NCBI RefSeq assembly: GCF_018343535.1
Contig: NZ_JAGYPF010000002.1
Coordinates: forward strand, 336,103 to 400,102
Source of the DNA: Neobacillus rhizophilus
Lineage (GTDB): Bacteria > Bacillota > Bacilli > Bacillales > Cytobacillaceae
DNA length: 64,000 nt
Direction of reading: 5' to 3'
In this document: positions 9,016 to 16,795 of the stretch, one piece after another
How positions within the stretch are numbered: position 1 is the first letter of the stretch
Layout of the letters: every line of letters begins with the position of its first letter
Program-made: the position numbers and the translations under genes
The notes under the pieces: model-generated
What the model was told of the DNA's origin: nothing
Databases searched by the model: none
Seen by the model: only the letters and a program-made list of their open reading frames with translations

Positions 9016-9297
9016 ATGCGGATTGGCGAACAGAAAACCTTTATCTATTTTCCCTCCTATGGCTTTATCAAAGTGAGTACGGCTGAATCTCAAAGCAAGC
9101 AATCCCCGCGTATGAGCAGACAGGTGGAGCAAGAAGAACGTCGGTCGTTGCAACAGCTGTCCAAGAATGGCATGAGTGACGCATCGATCAGAGAAATGTT
9201 TGAAAAGGCCTACCCGGGTCATACCGTTGTTCAAAACGGAAACGAGTGGACGATGATCCCAAACGAGAACCTTAACAAGGAAAAGTTCAAAGACTAG
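9016..9297 (+). CDS. Hypothetical protein of the replication island
   Basis: A 93-residue soluble protein starting MRIGEQKTFIYFPSYGFI. It has a basic/glutamine-rich middle and a C-terminal segment NGMSDASIREMFEKAYPGHT that looks like a small helical module. ATG 9016 has GAAAGGAG at good spacing; the frame also extends upstream to 8986. It is the only plus-strand gene of the island. No function is assigned. Confidence 0.6.
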   Translation: MRIGEQKTFIYFPSYGFIKVSTAESQSKQSPRMSRQVEQEERRSLQQLSKNGMSDASIREMFEKAYPGHTVVQNGNEWTMIPNENLNKEKFKD

Positions 9298-9543
9298 CCC
9301 TTAGTCTCCGAAGGATTACCAGTGGAGAAAGGAGGGAATCCCGCAAGGGATGAAAGCGGGACACGAAACCCTCTTTTCCTACTGGAATCATGAATCGTAC
9401 GGCTGTCTTCATTTCTTGCGGGGGCACTCGGTCATGAATGCCATAATGTGTACAGGACAAGCCAGGTTCAGCCGCCAGCCTGAGTTCCTTTTAAAAAAAA
9501 GTCCTTCAATCTTCGCTCTTCATCCTTCGCTTTTCGTCCTTCG
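9298..9543. other. Gene-free gap with short tandem motif
   Basis: The gap contains a CCCGC/GCGGG hairpin (near 9340-9360) and a short imperfect tandem of CTTCG-CTCTTCATC type units at 9508-9545. No gene is supported. Confidence 0.35.
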
Positions 9544-10863
9544 TTATGTTTCCAAATGGGTGAACAGGCCATATTCTCTTTGGAAGCCAAGTTCGATGGT
9601 GCCGGTGGGGCCGTTACGGTGCTTGGCGAGTATGACTTCGATTTTGTTCCGGTACGGTGAGTCTTTGGTGTAGTAATCATCGCGATACAGGAAGGCGATC
9701 AGGTCGGCATCCTGCTCGATTTGTCCGCTTTCACGCAGGTCGGAGAGAACAGGATGCTTGTCGTGGCGGCTTTCGACGCCTCGGCTCAGCTGGGACAGGG
9801 CGATGACGGTTACGTTCAGTTCTCTCGCCATGGTTTTCAGGGCCCGTGAGATTTCATTGATTTCCGCCTGGCGGTTTTGTCGGAAGCTTCGGTCGCCCTC
9901 TATCAGCTGAAGGTAATCGATGACGACGAGGATTCGCCGCTCTTGGTCGTATTCCCGTCGTGCTTTGCGAACCTTGGACCAAATATAGGGGATATCCATC
10001 CCGGCTTTGTCAAAAATATGGAGATTCAGTTTGGACAGCGCTCCAATGGTATCGGTAAAATGCTGCCAATCTTCCTCTTGGAATTCCTTCTTCGGGTTTT
10101 TCATTTTCCGGCTGTCAATCAAGCCGGTGAATCCTGCCATCCGTTTTAGCAGCTGCTTTTTGGACATCTCTAGGGAGAAAATCAGGCTGATGTCCTGTTT
10201 GGCTGCATGAAGGGCAACACTCAGGGCGAAGGCCGTCTTTCCCATGCTCGGGCGGGCGCCGATGATCACCAAGTCGGATTCCTGGAAGCCGCCGGTGAGT
10301 AGATCGAGATGAGGGAAGCCGGAAGGAATGCCGACGATCTCGCCCAAATCCTTTTCACAATCCATGAACAAATCCACCAAGGACGGGGTGATGCTGCCGG
10401 TGTCTTCGTCGGTAAGCTGGTCATCGATGGCCATTAGCTCTTGAATCCCGGTGTGGATCGTCTTTCGGATGTCTTTTCCGTTTGCCTGCTCGATCAGGCG
10501 CGAGGCAATGTGGATCGTTTTTCGCTTTTGCGCATATTCCTTGACGGATTGCTGATAAAATGGAAAGTTGGCGGTGGTCGGCACGCTCCCGGCTAGTCGA
10601 TTCAAATAGCTAACGCCGCCAATCCACTGCAGGTTGTCGATGCCAAGCTCGTCGATCATCGAAACATAATCAATCGGCTTTCCCTTCTCATCCAGGCTGC
10701 GAATCGCCGAATATATCATCCTCAGCTGCGGAAAATAAAGCTGCTCCGGCAGAATCGCCGCCTCCTTCACAAGCCCGCTGTCCAGAAACAGCGCCCCCAC
10801 AAAAGCCTCCTCCACCTCCTGACTAAAGCATGACGGTTCTTGTGTTTGTGTTTGATTAATCAT
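9544..10863 (-). CDS. DnaB-like replicative DNA helicase
   Basis: A 439-residue hexameric helicase of the DnaB family. The N-terminal DnaB domain spans about residues 10-110 (EEAFVGALFLDSGLV, a typical start). The RecA-like core has Walker A GARPSMGKT (about 200-208), FSLEMS, Walker B VVIDYLQLI, and SQLSRGVESR followed by SDLRESGQIEQDADLI. ATG 10863 is chosen because TTAGGAGG precedes it; the frame remains open upstream to 10974 through a REP palindrome. It is more GC-rich than its surroundings. Together with the loader and DnaD-like genes upstream it forms a phage-style replication module, so it is likely a second, mobile-element helicase. A truncated copy lies at 50.4 kb. Confidence 0.88.
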   Translation of the reverse strand: MINQTQTQEPSCFSQEVEEAFVGALFLDSGLVKEAAILPEQLYFPQLRMIYSAIRSLDEKGKPIDYVSMIDELGIDNLQWIGGVSYLNRLAGSVPTTANFPFYQQSVKEYAQKRKTIHIASRLIEQANGKDIRKTIHTGIQELMAIDDQLTDEDTGSITPSLVDLFMDCEKDLGEIVGIPSGFPHLDLLTGGFQESDLVIIGARPSMGKTAFALSVALHAAKQDISLIFSLEMSKKQLLKRMAGFTGLIDSRKMKNPKKEFQEEDWQHFTDTIGALSKLNLHIFDKAGMDIPYIWSKVRKARREYDQERRILVVIDYLQLIEGDRSFRQNRQAEINEISRALKTMARELNVTVIALSQLSRGVESRHDKHPVLSDLRESGQIEQDADLIAFLYRDDYYTKDSPYRNKIEVILAKHRNGPTGTIELGFQREYGLFTHLET

Positions 10864-10880
10864 AATCGTGCCTCCTAACA

Positions 10881-10911
10881 GTGATGCATGGGGACGGTTC
10901 TCGTGCATCAC
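10881..10911. repeat. REP palindrome, GGGGACGGTTCT family
   Basis: The unit GTGATGCA - TGGGGACGGTTCTCG - TGCATCAC has perfect 8-bp terminal inverted repeats. It sits immediately 5' of the DnaB-like gene, so it is in the leader of that gene. Confidence 0.75.
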
Positions 10912-11041
10912 TATTTCGTAGTAGTGACCAACTGACGGAGGCTGCTCCCGAGTTGAGATTTGAGCGTCCGTCATGATTTTTGTGATAAAGGGGGACGATG
11001 ACAGGCCCGTCCGACAAGGACTTTGAAGTCTGCTTTTTCCT

Positions 11042-11371
11042 CTACCTCTGAATTCCCAGAATAGCCCTCATGTTGGCCAGTTCTCGCTGGACCACTTCTT
11101 CGCTCGCTAGCTTATGCCTGGTAGTCATGATGAATCTGGTCTCCCTGGCATTAGGGACGGTCATGGCGCCGGACGATTTTGGCAATAGGTCGGCGATTTT
11201 AGGCGGATAGGGTGATTCTTTTACGAACGAAAACAGTCTTTCCTGCACGATGTCGTGTTCATAGCTTTTGAGCACTTCATGCCACATGTTCACCTTTTCC
11301 TGATTGACGATAAATTGGTCGTAGAAAGTGTTGATGGCCTTTAATAGCTCAAACGTTTCACGCTTCATCAT
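11042..11371 (-). CDS. Phage-type helicase loader/inhibitor (G39P-like)
   Basis: A 109-residue protein: RETFELLKAINTFYDQF near the start, then NMWHEVLKSYEHDIVQERL and ESPYPPKIADL. This layout (helical N-terminus, W-x-x-x-L, then PP-x-IADL) is that of the phage G39P/G40P loader-and-inhibitor family, which delivers the replicative helicase to the initiator-origin complex. It lies between the DnaD-like initiator (14-bp overlap) and the DnaB-like helicase, where such a protein is expected. Two adjacent ATGs (11371, 11368) are possible starts. Confidence 0.7.
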   Translation of the reverse strand: MMKRETFELLKAINTFYDQFIVNQEKVNMWHEVLKSYEHDIVQERLFSFVKESPYPPKIADLLPKSSGAMTVPNARETRFIMTTRHKLASEEVVQRELANMRAILGIQR

Positions 11372-12197
11372 CTAAATCGAAATCCTCCTCGTTAAGGGTC
11401 TGTTTGTTGCTGGTTTGCCCCCTTCGTTTTTCAAAGAGGGGATTCGCTTGCGGCTTTTGGTTGAGATAGGATTCAAATTTGTTTCCAAACAATGTTTCCG
11501 GTCTTAGGTATGTACTCATATGTGGGTCATGGAGCCATTCTGCTGTCTTTAAGTCGATGACTTTCTTAAAGTCCTCCACGGTAAAACCTTCTCTTAATCT
11601 TGTTTGAATCAGTTGGTTTGTTTTCTTTGTTCCTGATTTGTAGTTGGCATCGGTTTTGGCATTGAGGTAGTCGACGATGTCGACAATAGGTTTTTTCTCT
11701 GTTGTTGTCTCTGAAGTAATCTCTGGTATTGTTTGGGTCAGACCGAATTCTTCTGTGGTCCAGTCTGACATCTCAGATAGGTCAGTCTGAACCGACGATT
11801 GGCCGGAAGTTGCGAAAGGGTCAGCTTGGCCCTGTGTTGTTGGGTTTGCTGTTTCGGTGAGGGCGGGGCCTTCCTTCATCGCTTCCAGTTGTTGATAATC
11901 GATGGTGTACCATTTGGTTTTATCCAGTTTCAGCTTATTCCAATTGGCCGAGATCAGGAAACCCTGCTCTTCTAGTGAACGAATAATGCGTTTAATGGTG
12001 CTTTCCGACCAGAAGGGCATTTGTTTCTGCCAATCCTTATAGGTATTGAATATCCATTTTCGTCCCTCAATCACATGGGAACTGGACTGGATCCAGTAGT
12101 GAATTTGCTGGAGCACGATGGCTTCGTTCAGGCCCATTTTGACGGCGAGGGAAGGGATGATCATGATGGGCGCTTCGTTAATCAGTAATTTCGTCAT
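11358..12197 (-). CDS. DnaD-like phage replication initiator/replisome organiser
   Basis: A 279-residue protein. The N-terminal winged-helix region reads LAVKMGLNEAIVLQQIHYW and SESTIKRIIRSLEEQGFL, as in phage replisome organisers. An acidic, Thr/Gln-rich linker follows. The C-terminal domain is VDYLNAKTDANYKS and TYLRPETLFGNKFESYL, the conserved phage C-terminal domain found with O-like initiators. ATG 12197 follows TAGGAGG. It probably binds the island's origin and recruits loader and helicase encoded just downstream. The origin itself is often inside this gene class; no clear iteron cluster was seen. Confidence 0.78.
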   Translation of the reverse strand: MTKLLINEAPIMIIPSLAVKMGLNEAIVLQQIHYWIQSSSHVIEGRKWIFNTYKDWQKQMPFWSESTIKRIIRSLEEQGFLISANWNKLKLDKTKWYTIDYQQLEAMKEGPALTETANPTTQGQADPFATSGQSSVQTDLSEMSDWTTEEFGLTQTIPEITSETTTEKKPIVDIVDYLNAKTDANYKSGTKKTNQLIQTRLREGFTVEDFKKVIDLKTAEWLHDPHMSTYLRPETLFGNKFESYLNQKPQANPLFEKRRGQTSNKQTLNEEDFDLDDEA

Positions 12198-12489
12198 AGA
12201 CTTTTCCTCCTATGTGGTGGGATGCAAATTTTGAGGCACAAGAACCGTCCCCGTGTCCCACTTCTGAGTGTTCTTCTATTTTTCTTAGTAATTCTGAAGG
12301 CATCAGTTCGAGTCCTTTTGATAGAGCCCAGAGGGTGTCAAAGCCTGGCTTTTTTAGTTCCCTTTCTAGTAAGCTGATATAGGAAGGCTCTAGAGAGCAG
12401 CGATTGGCTAGTTCCGCTTGTGTTAGATCCAGTTCCTTCCGTAATTTTTTCAGGACCTTGCCGTAACGAGAGTTTAAGTAGTTTCCCAA
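12178..12489 (-). CDS. XRE-family HTH regulator with REP-encoded C-terminus
   Basis: A protein of about 103 residues. The HTH is KVLKKLRKELDLTQAELAN plus EPSYISLLERELKKPGFDT. TTG 12489 is preferred because AAAGGAG sits 8 bp upstream; the frame extends to 12510. The last 25 or so codons, after KIEEHSEV, are encoded by a GGGGACGGTTCT palindrome read on the minus strand (GHGDGSCASK), so the original stop has been replaced by REP sequence. The end overlaps the initiator gene by 20 bp. It is likely a regulator of the replication module. Confidence 0.75.
   Translation of the reverse strand: MGNYLNSRYGKVLKKLRKELDLTQAELANRCSLEPSYISLLERELKKPGFDTLWALSKGLELMPSELLRKIEEHSEVGHGDGSCASKFASHHIGGKVYDEITD
12233..12260. 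repeat. REP palindrome inside the XRE gene
   Basis: AGAACCGTCCCC core, the inverse of the GGGGACGGTTCT family, flanked by GAGGCACA and GTGTCCCAC. It encodes the C-terminal tail of the XRE protein. Confidence 0.7.
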
Positions 12490-12539
12490 TAGACATTCTC
12501 CTTTGAACAATGATGATGTTGCGTTGGAAGTTTTGTAGA

Positions 12540-13115
12540 TTATAGATTTCCTAAGGTATCAAAGTTATACTTTCCGGATTTCTCCTTGGTCAGTTGATGG
12601 TCTATCGGCGGGGTGTGTTCATAGCTGCTGGTATCTGGTTGCTTGCCTCGTTTGGTTGAAAGATGAATTAATTGCCTGGCTTTTTCAATTTTGTCATTAA
12701 AGGCCGCGAGCTTGGATTCAATGATCATCGTATAGCCATTGCTTAGTTCCACGATTGTTTTGTTGCCCATCGCGGTGGTTTTCTCAATATGCTCCGGGTT
12801 AAACCAAATGCAATCTGCCTTTTTAGGAGATTTGGTTGGGAAAAGGCAAATCCCCAGATACGGGTTTACGATGATGGGGCATTTGGCCTTCCTATCAAGC
12901 ACCACTTTGGCCCCGGTAGTAGCTCCCTTTAGGTCAAACCCTATATATGTCAATGTATCATCCAATACCTGCAGCGGGGCTCTGTCGACGAGAAATGCCG
13001 AAGTGCCTGCCATTACCCGCGCGCACAGCTTTCCGAATCGATTATATTCCCCCAACATCAAAATCATCTTCTTCTCAACAAAATAGTTTTTTTGCTCCAT
13101 CAATTGGTCATCCAC
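12540..13115 (-). CDS. ComK-family competence transcription factor homologue
   Basis: A 191-residue protein that aligns along its length with ComK, the master activator of competence in Bacillus. Matching blocks are GKLCARVMAGTSAFLVDRAP (compare the ComK GKICSKIIEKDCVFYVNMKP), LQVLDDTLTYIG, PIIVNPYLGICLFPT (compare PIMVDPSNQIFLFPT), CIWFN and VELSNGYTMII. The C-terminus, needed for activation in B. subtilis ComK, differs and is Lys/Ser rich. ComK proteins bind AT-box pairs as tetramers. The ATG at 13115 has AAGGAG only 3 bp upstream. Its location inside a phage-type replication island, next to a sigma factor, is unusual. Whether it acts on competence genes or only on the island is open. Confidence 0.8.
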   Translation of the reverse strand: MDDQLMEQKNYFVEKKMILMLGEYNRFGKLCARVMAGTSAFLVDRAPLQVLDDTLTYIGFDLKGATTGAKVVLDRKAKCPIIVNPYLGICLFPTKSPKKADCIWFNPEHIEKTTAMGNKTIVELSNGYTMIIESKLAAFNDKIEKARQLIHLSTKRGKQPDTSSYEHTPPIDHQLTKEKSGKYNFDTLGNL

Positions 13116-13134
13116 TCCTTAAAAGGTTTGACAG

Positions 13135-13168
13135 GTGAGGCATAGGGACGGTTCTTGTGCATCATTTT
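13135..13168. repeat. REP palindrome, GGGGACGGTTCT family
   Basis: GAGGCATAGGGACGGTTCTT followed by GTGCATCATTTTT, just upstream of the ComK-like gene. Confidence 0.65.
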
Positions 13169-13307
13169 TGTATGGAATTTGGGTCACCTCCATTTATATC
13201 TGCCTGTTGATTCTATAGGACAGGGTTTATTGAGATAATACTATTTTTATATAATTAATATGTAAAATAATGGGTGATGCTGCCTTGCTTTTATTAAATA
13301 TCATAAA

Positions 13308-13321
13308 TGTAAACGTTACCA
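13308..13321. promoter_or_regulatory. Possible cre-like operator
   Basis: TGTAAACGTTACCA fits the CcpA catabolite-response consensus (TGWAARCGYTWNCW) at nearly every position. It lies 190 bp upstream of the ComK-like start. A chance match is possible. Confidence 0.35.
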
Positions 13322-13390
13322 CGTACTGAAGTACAAATTTCGATAGAATTCGACCTTATTCTTGACGAAACTTTGACAATCTGGAGGGGG

Positions 13391-13412
13391 CATAGGAGCG
13401 GTTCTGATGAAT
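13391..13412. repeat. Degenerate REP palindrome
   Basis: CATAGGAGCGGTTCTGATGA, a worn copy of the GGGGACGGTTCT family. Confidence 0.4.
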
Positions 13413-13601
13413 CGTTTTTTACTATCATTTTTTTAAGAAGATAGGGTTTGCTTTACAATAAATAGGCTTTGATGGGAAACGATTAAAAACTTAAAGGTGA
13501 TCGTTGCATCACCCTTTATACTTGGTTGGTTATGGCCATTTCATCGTTTCATCGATGTTGGCACCTTTAAGATATCGAGTGATACGGTATTTGTCGAATC
13601 A

Positions 13602-13673
13602 CCTCATTTCCAATTTGGAGCACATTTGGGGTAGGAAAATGGCATTTTTGGCTCCAAATTGGAATTGATGAGG
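13602..13673. repeat. Long inverted repeat (about 20-bp arms)
   Basis: CCTCATTTCCAATTTGGAGC (13602-13621) is repeated in inverted form at 13651-13673, with a three-base insertion in the right arm and a 29-base spacer. The arms themselves contain the palindrome CCAATTTGG. It could be a transcript-end structure between sigma factor and ComK-like genes, or a protein-binding or replication structure. It is followed by GGGGGTTTTCG. Confidence 0.55.
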
Positions 13674-13718
13674 GGGTTTTCGTGAATTTCGTTCCAATTT
13701 GATCGTTTTTGAGTTGAA

Positions 13719-13743
13719 GCAGGGGGACGGTTGTCGTGCTCCT
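13719..13743. repeat. Degenerate REP palindrome
   Basis: CAGGGGGACGGTTGTCGTGC, a variant of the GGGGACGGTTCT family directly 3' of the sigma factor gene. Confidence 0.5.
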
Positions 13744-13758
13744 ATTTTGCGCATCTGA

Positions 13759-14298
13759 TCAATTCTTCACTTGTTCTCGCAACTTTCCCCGCGCTCCCAT
13801 CCGCCATTGCTTTACGGCTGAAACGGAGACCTTTTCCTTTTCAGCGATCTCCTTAACGGATAGGCCATCATGGATGGTGTACAATAGCCATTTCTGTTGA
13901 TGTGGAGTCAGCACTTCGCAATAGGATAACAGGATTTCATTCTCCAATGTTCTGTTTGGCTGCCAATCAGGAACGGTCCCCCAGAATTCTCCCTCCTTGC
14001 AAACATATCTTTCATTGGCTCGTGCCATTTTTCCCAGCTCTTCAAGCAGGCGGCATCTGATAAATGTATAGGCATAGTTGGTGAAATTTCCTTTTTCGGG
14101 ATTAAATCGCTGGCTTGCCTCCCAAAGGGCAATCAGGCCATGTTGATAAAATTCCTCTTTATTTGTGTAAAGATGAAGGGAGTAGATGATTTTATGGATC
14201 ATCGGTTGATATTGTTCTGCCAATTGTTCAAAGCTTTCCACGGTGGTTCCTTTCAGGAAAGCGCGCTTTGCCATTGTATTCCCGGGTACCTCTACCAT
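13759..14298 (-). CDS. Sigma-70-family RNA polymerase sigma factor (phage/alternative type)
   Basis: A protein of up to 179 residues with the two essential sigma regions only. Region 2: EFYQHGLIALWEASQRFNP and FTNYAYTFIRCRLLEEL. Region 4 with HTH: LTPHQQKWLLYTIHDGLSVK and EKVSVSAVKQWRMGARGKL. Neither candidate start (ATG 14298 or ATG 14274) has a strong ribosome site. Small sigma factors of this type direct late phage genes or competence genes, as Staphylococcus SigH does. It stands upstream of the ComK-like and replication genes on the same strand, so a regulatory link is plausible but unproven. Confidence 0.8.
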   Translation of the reverse strand: MVEVPGNTMAKRAFLKGTTVESFEQLAEQYQPMIHKIIYSLHLYTNKEEFYQHGLIALWEASQRFNPEKGNFTNYAYTFIRCRLLEELGKMARANERYVCKEGEFWGTVPDWQPNRTLENEILLSYCEVLTPHQQKWLLYTIHDGLSVKEIAEKEKVSVSAVKQWRMGARGKLREQVKN

Positions 14299-15072
14299 AA
14301 CGGGAATCGCTTATTTCATCGAACTCGTCTTATTCACTTTTGAAACGAATAATAGCCTCAAACTCATTATTTTTTGCATCAAAATACAAATACGAACGCG
14401 TTTTTTGCAATTTTGAACAAATATTATAAGAATTTGAGGCATGGGGAATTTAGTCAAATTAATAGATTTAAGGTGTGGGCCGGATTCTTTAACGAAACTG
14501 GTGTTGAGTCTGAGCGTAATGTGAAAACCCAAGTTGAGGGCAGTGTTGGTACAGAGATTAGTGAATGTGTGCCATTTGAGCAGAATGCTAGATGGGTGTG
14601 CATTGGGGGGGCATTTCTATGGTTATTTCAGCCCATGTGGTGGCTGTGGCCAGGCTCATGATGGCCACATTTGGAGTAAATCGGTATGTGTCCTCCATAA
14701 AGATAACTCTATTACATCATCTAAAAAAATCAGAAAATTGCTATTTTATCATAATATTGACAATATTTTGTCTATAACATAATATCTAATTATGTTTTAA
14801 ATCATATTGAAGGGGGGCAAAAAGTATAAAGTACCAGAGCTTTCGAACGTATAAAACTAAAGACTTTTTCCCGAAACATTTGGGAGAGGAAAGTCATCAT
14901 CTTGAGGCCGAATTGTTGTATACAGGCTGGCATTGCAAGAACGGTTGGTAGAAATTGTTGTTGAAGTTGTATGAAGTGAATAGTGAGAAGGAATTGTGAT
15001 TTTTTTTTATTTTATTTACGGTATATTTACGGAAATATTCCTTAAATAGGAAATAAAATGAGGGGGTAAGAC
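14299..15072. other. Gene-free stretch, 0.77 kb
   Basis: No supported gene was found. Overlapping short frames around 14374-14782 lack ribosome sites and recognisable content. The stretch includes a G-run near 14606 and AT-rich sequence up to the GAGGGGG ribosome site of the transporter gene. Promoters for the right-hand operon must lie here. Confidence 0.4.
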
Positions 15073-15945
15073 ATGAGAAAACCGTTTTTCGTTTTAAATC
15101 TTATCGTTATTTTTGCCTTTTTGATTCTTACAGCTTGTGGTTCCAATTCAGAATCTACTAGCAGCAGTCCTTCAGATAAGAGTTCTTCGGCTGATAGTAA
15201 AGCCAGCAATCTCCCTGCCCTGCCAGATGACATTAAGAAAAAGGGAAAATTGGTGATTGGGGTAAAGGTAGATTTTCCTCCTTTCGGTTCTATGGATGCA
15301 AGCGGGAAAAATGTTGGATATGATATTGATTTTGCCAAGAAATTAGCTGAATTTGCGTTTGGAGATGCTAATGCTGTTGAGTTTGTCCCGGTTACAAGTG
15401 ATAATCGTATACCGTTCCTAAATTCCAAAAAAGTTGATTTATTGATTGCGTCCCTGGCTGCGACAGACGAAAGGAAAAAGGTAGTTGATTTTACAGATCC
15501 ATATTTTGGTACCTCCAACTTAACACTGGTGAAGAAGGATAGTAACATTAAGGATTTAAAGGATTTAGAAGGTAAAACAGTCATTACATTAAAAGGTTCT
15601 ACAGAGGCTTTAGCTCTTCAAAAAGCCGTTCCTTCTGCCCAACAGCTGCAATTAACAACACTTGCTGAACAATTGCAAGCGCTTAAAGATGATCGTGGCG
15701 TGGCGATGGTTAAAGATGAATCTGTGCTTTACAAAATTGTTGATCAGGATTCCTCCTACAAAATAGTGGGAGAACCATTCGAACCAATGGCTATTGCTGC
15801 TGCAGTTCGCAAAGGGGATACAGAATATTTAAACTGGCTAAATGCTGCCATCAAGGAAGTTTCATCACAAGACCTCTTCTACAAATGGTTCAAAAACTGG
15901 TTCCCAGAATTCAAAAACACTCCTCAATTATTACCTAGACCTTAA
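15073..15945 (+). CDS. Amino-acid-type ABC transporter substrate-binding lipoprotein
   Basis: A 290-residue extracellular solute-binding protein of family 3. The signal peptide has lipobox LTAC with the modified cysteine at residue 22, followed by a Ser-rich spacer to about residue 50. The binding domain starts KKKGKLVIGVKVDFPPFGSM and contains GYDIDFAKKLAEF, LIASLAATDERKKVVDFTDP and the hinge-type LKGSTEAL. This class captures polar amino acids or related cations. It is the first gene of a binding-protein/ATPase/permease/permease set followed by a ureohydrolase, so a guanidino compound or basic amino acid is a reasonable guess for the ligand. Confidence 0.9.
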   Translation: MRKPFFVLNLIVIFAFLILTACGSNSESTSSSPSDKSSSADSKASNLPALPDDIKKKGKLVIGVKVDFPPFGSMDASGKNVGYDIDFAKKLAEFAFGDANAVEFVPVTSDNRIPFLNSKKVDLLIASLAATDERKKVVDFTDPYFGTSNLTLVKKDSNIKDLKDLEGKTVITLKGSTEALALQKAVPSAQQLQLTTLAEQLQALKDDRGVAMVKDESVLYKIVDQDSSYKIVGEPFEPMAIAAAVRKGDTEYLNWLNAAIKEVSSQDLFYKWFKNWFPEFKNTPQLLPRP

Positions 15946-15968
15946 GTAAATCATTGTATCAAGATGGA

Positions 15969-16010
15969 CCCGAAAAGGGGAGCCTTGCTTATATGAATCC
16001 TCTTTTCGGG
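15969..16010 (+). terminator. Intra-operon stem-loop
   Basis: CCCGAAAAGGGG pairs with CCTCTTTTCGGG across an 18-base loop, between the binding-protein gene and the ATPase gene. There is no long T-run after it. Such structures usually allow excess binding-protein mRNA by partial termination or by 3' protection. Confidence 0.6.
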
Positions 16011-16038
16011 TAATAGTTTAATAGAAAGGAAGGGTCTG

Positions 16039-16773
16039 ATGACGAAAACAAAAATGAAAATAGAAAATGTACACAAGAGCTTTGACCAATCCTCCGTTTT
16101 ACGTGGAATCACGACCTCAATCTCAGAAAAAGAGGCTACGGTTATTATTGGTCCAAGTGGGTCGGGAAAAAGCACTTTGTTACGCTGCCTTAATCGTTTG
16201 GAGTCCATTAATGAGGGAACTATCTATTTGGATGATCAATCCTTTATGGATATTCCCATTCAAAAACTAAGAACAAGAGTAGGCATGGTCTTTCAGAGTT
16301 TCAATCTTTTTCCTCATCTCAGTGTAATGAAGAACTTATTACTTGCTCCCACGAAGCTTCAAACAAGCAAGTCAAAAGATGAATTAATGGAGCTAGGATA
16401 TTCCCTCCTTGACAAGGTAGGCATGAAGGAAAAAGCGGAATCTTATCCGGAGGAACTTTCAGGCGGCCAGCAGCAACGGGTCGCGATCGCAAGAGCACTT
16501 ATGATGGAGCCCGAAGTAATGTTGTTTGATGAAGTAACGTCAGCCCTTGACCCGGAACGTGTTAACGATGTTCTTGAAACCATGAAGGATCTGGCTAAAA
16601 GCGGTATGACAATGGTAATCGTCACCCATGAAATGGGCTTTGCAAGAGAAGTGGGCGATAAAATAATCTTTATGGACCAGGGTGTCATTGTCGAAGAGGG
16701 GACACCAGAGGAAGTGTTTGGAAATTCTAAAGAAGACAGGACCAAAGCATTCCTAAGAAACGTATTGAAATAA
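16039..16773 (+). CDS. Polar amino acid ABC transporter ATP-binding protein (GlnQ-like)
   Basis: A 244-residue ATPase. Walker A is GPSGSGKS (about 38-45), Q-loop [12 protein letters not shown], signature [15 protein letters not shown], Walker [15 protein letters not shown], and switch His in VTHEMGFA. The E-to-E variation and TSALDPE are typical of the HisP/GlnQ subfamily. It energises the two permeases encoded next. ATG 16039 follows AAAGGAAGG. Confidence 0.92.
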   Translation: MTKTKMKIENVHKSFDQSSVLRGITTSISEKEATVIIGPSGSGKSTLLRCLNRLESINEGTIYLDDQSFMDIPIQKLRTRVGMVFQSFNLFPHLSVMKNLLLAPTKLQTSKSKDELMELGYSLLDKVGMKEKAESYPEELSGGQQQRVAIARALMMEPEVMLFDEVTSALDPERVNDVLETMKDLAKSGMTMVIVTHEMGFAREVGDKIIFMDQGVIVEEGTPEEVFGNSKEDRTKAFLRNVLK

Positions 16774-16795
16774 ATGAAAGGAAGGTGATAGACCG

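Noticed and set aside
9350..9673. Plus-strand open frame of 107 codons
   Set aside because: It overlaps the 3' end of the DnaB-like gene on the other strand and encodes no recognisable protein.
14374..14782. Overlapping short open frames
   Set aside because: Three frames overlap, none has a ribosome site, and the composition is not protein-like.
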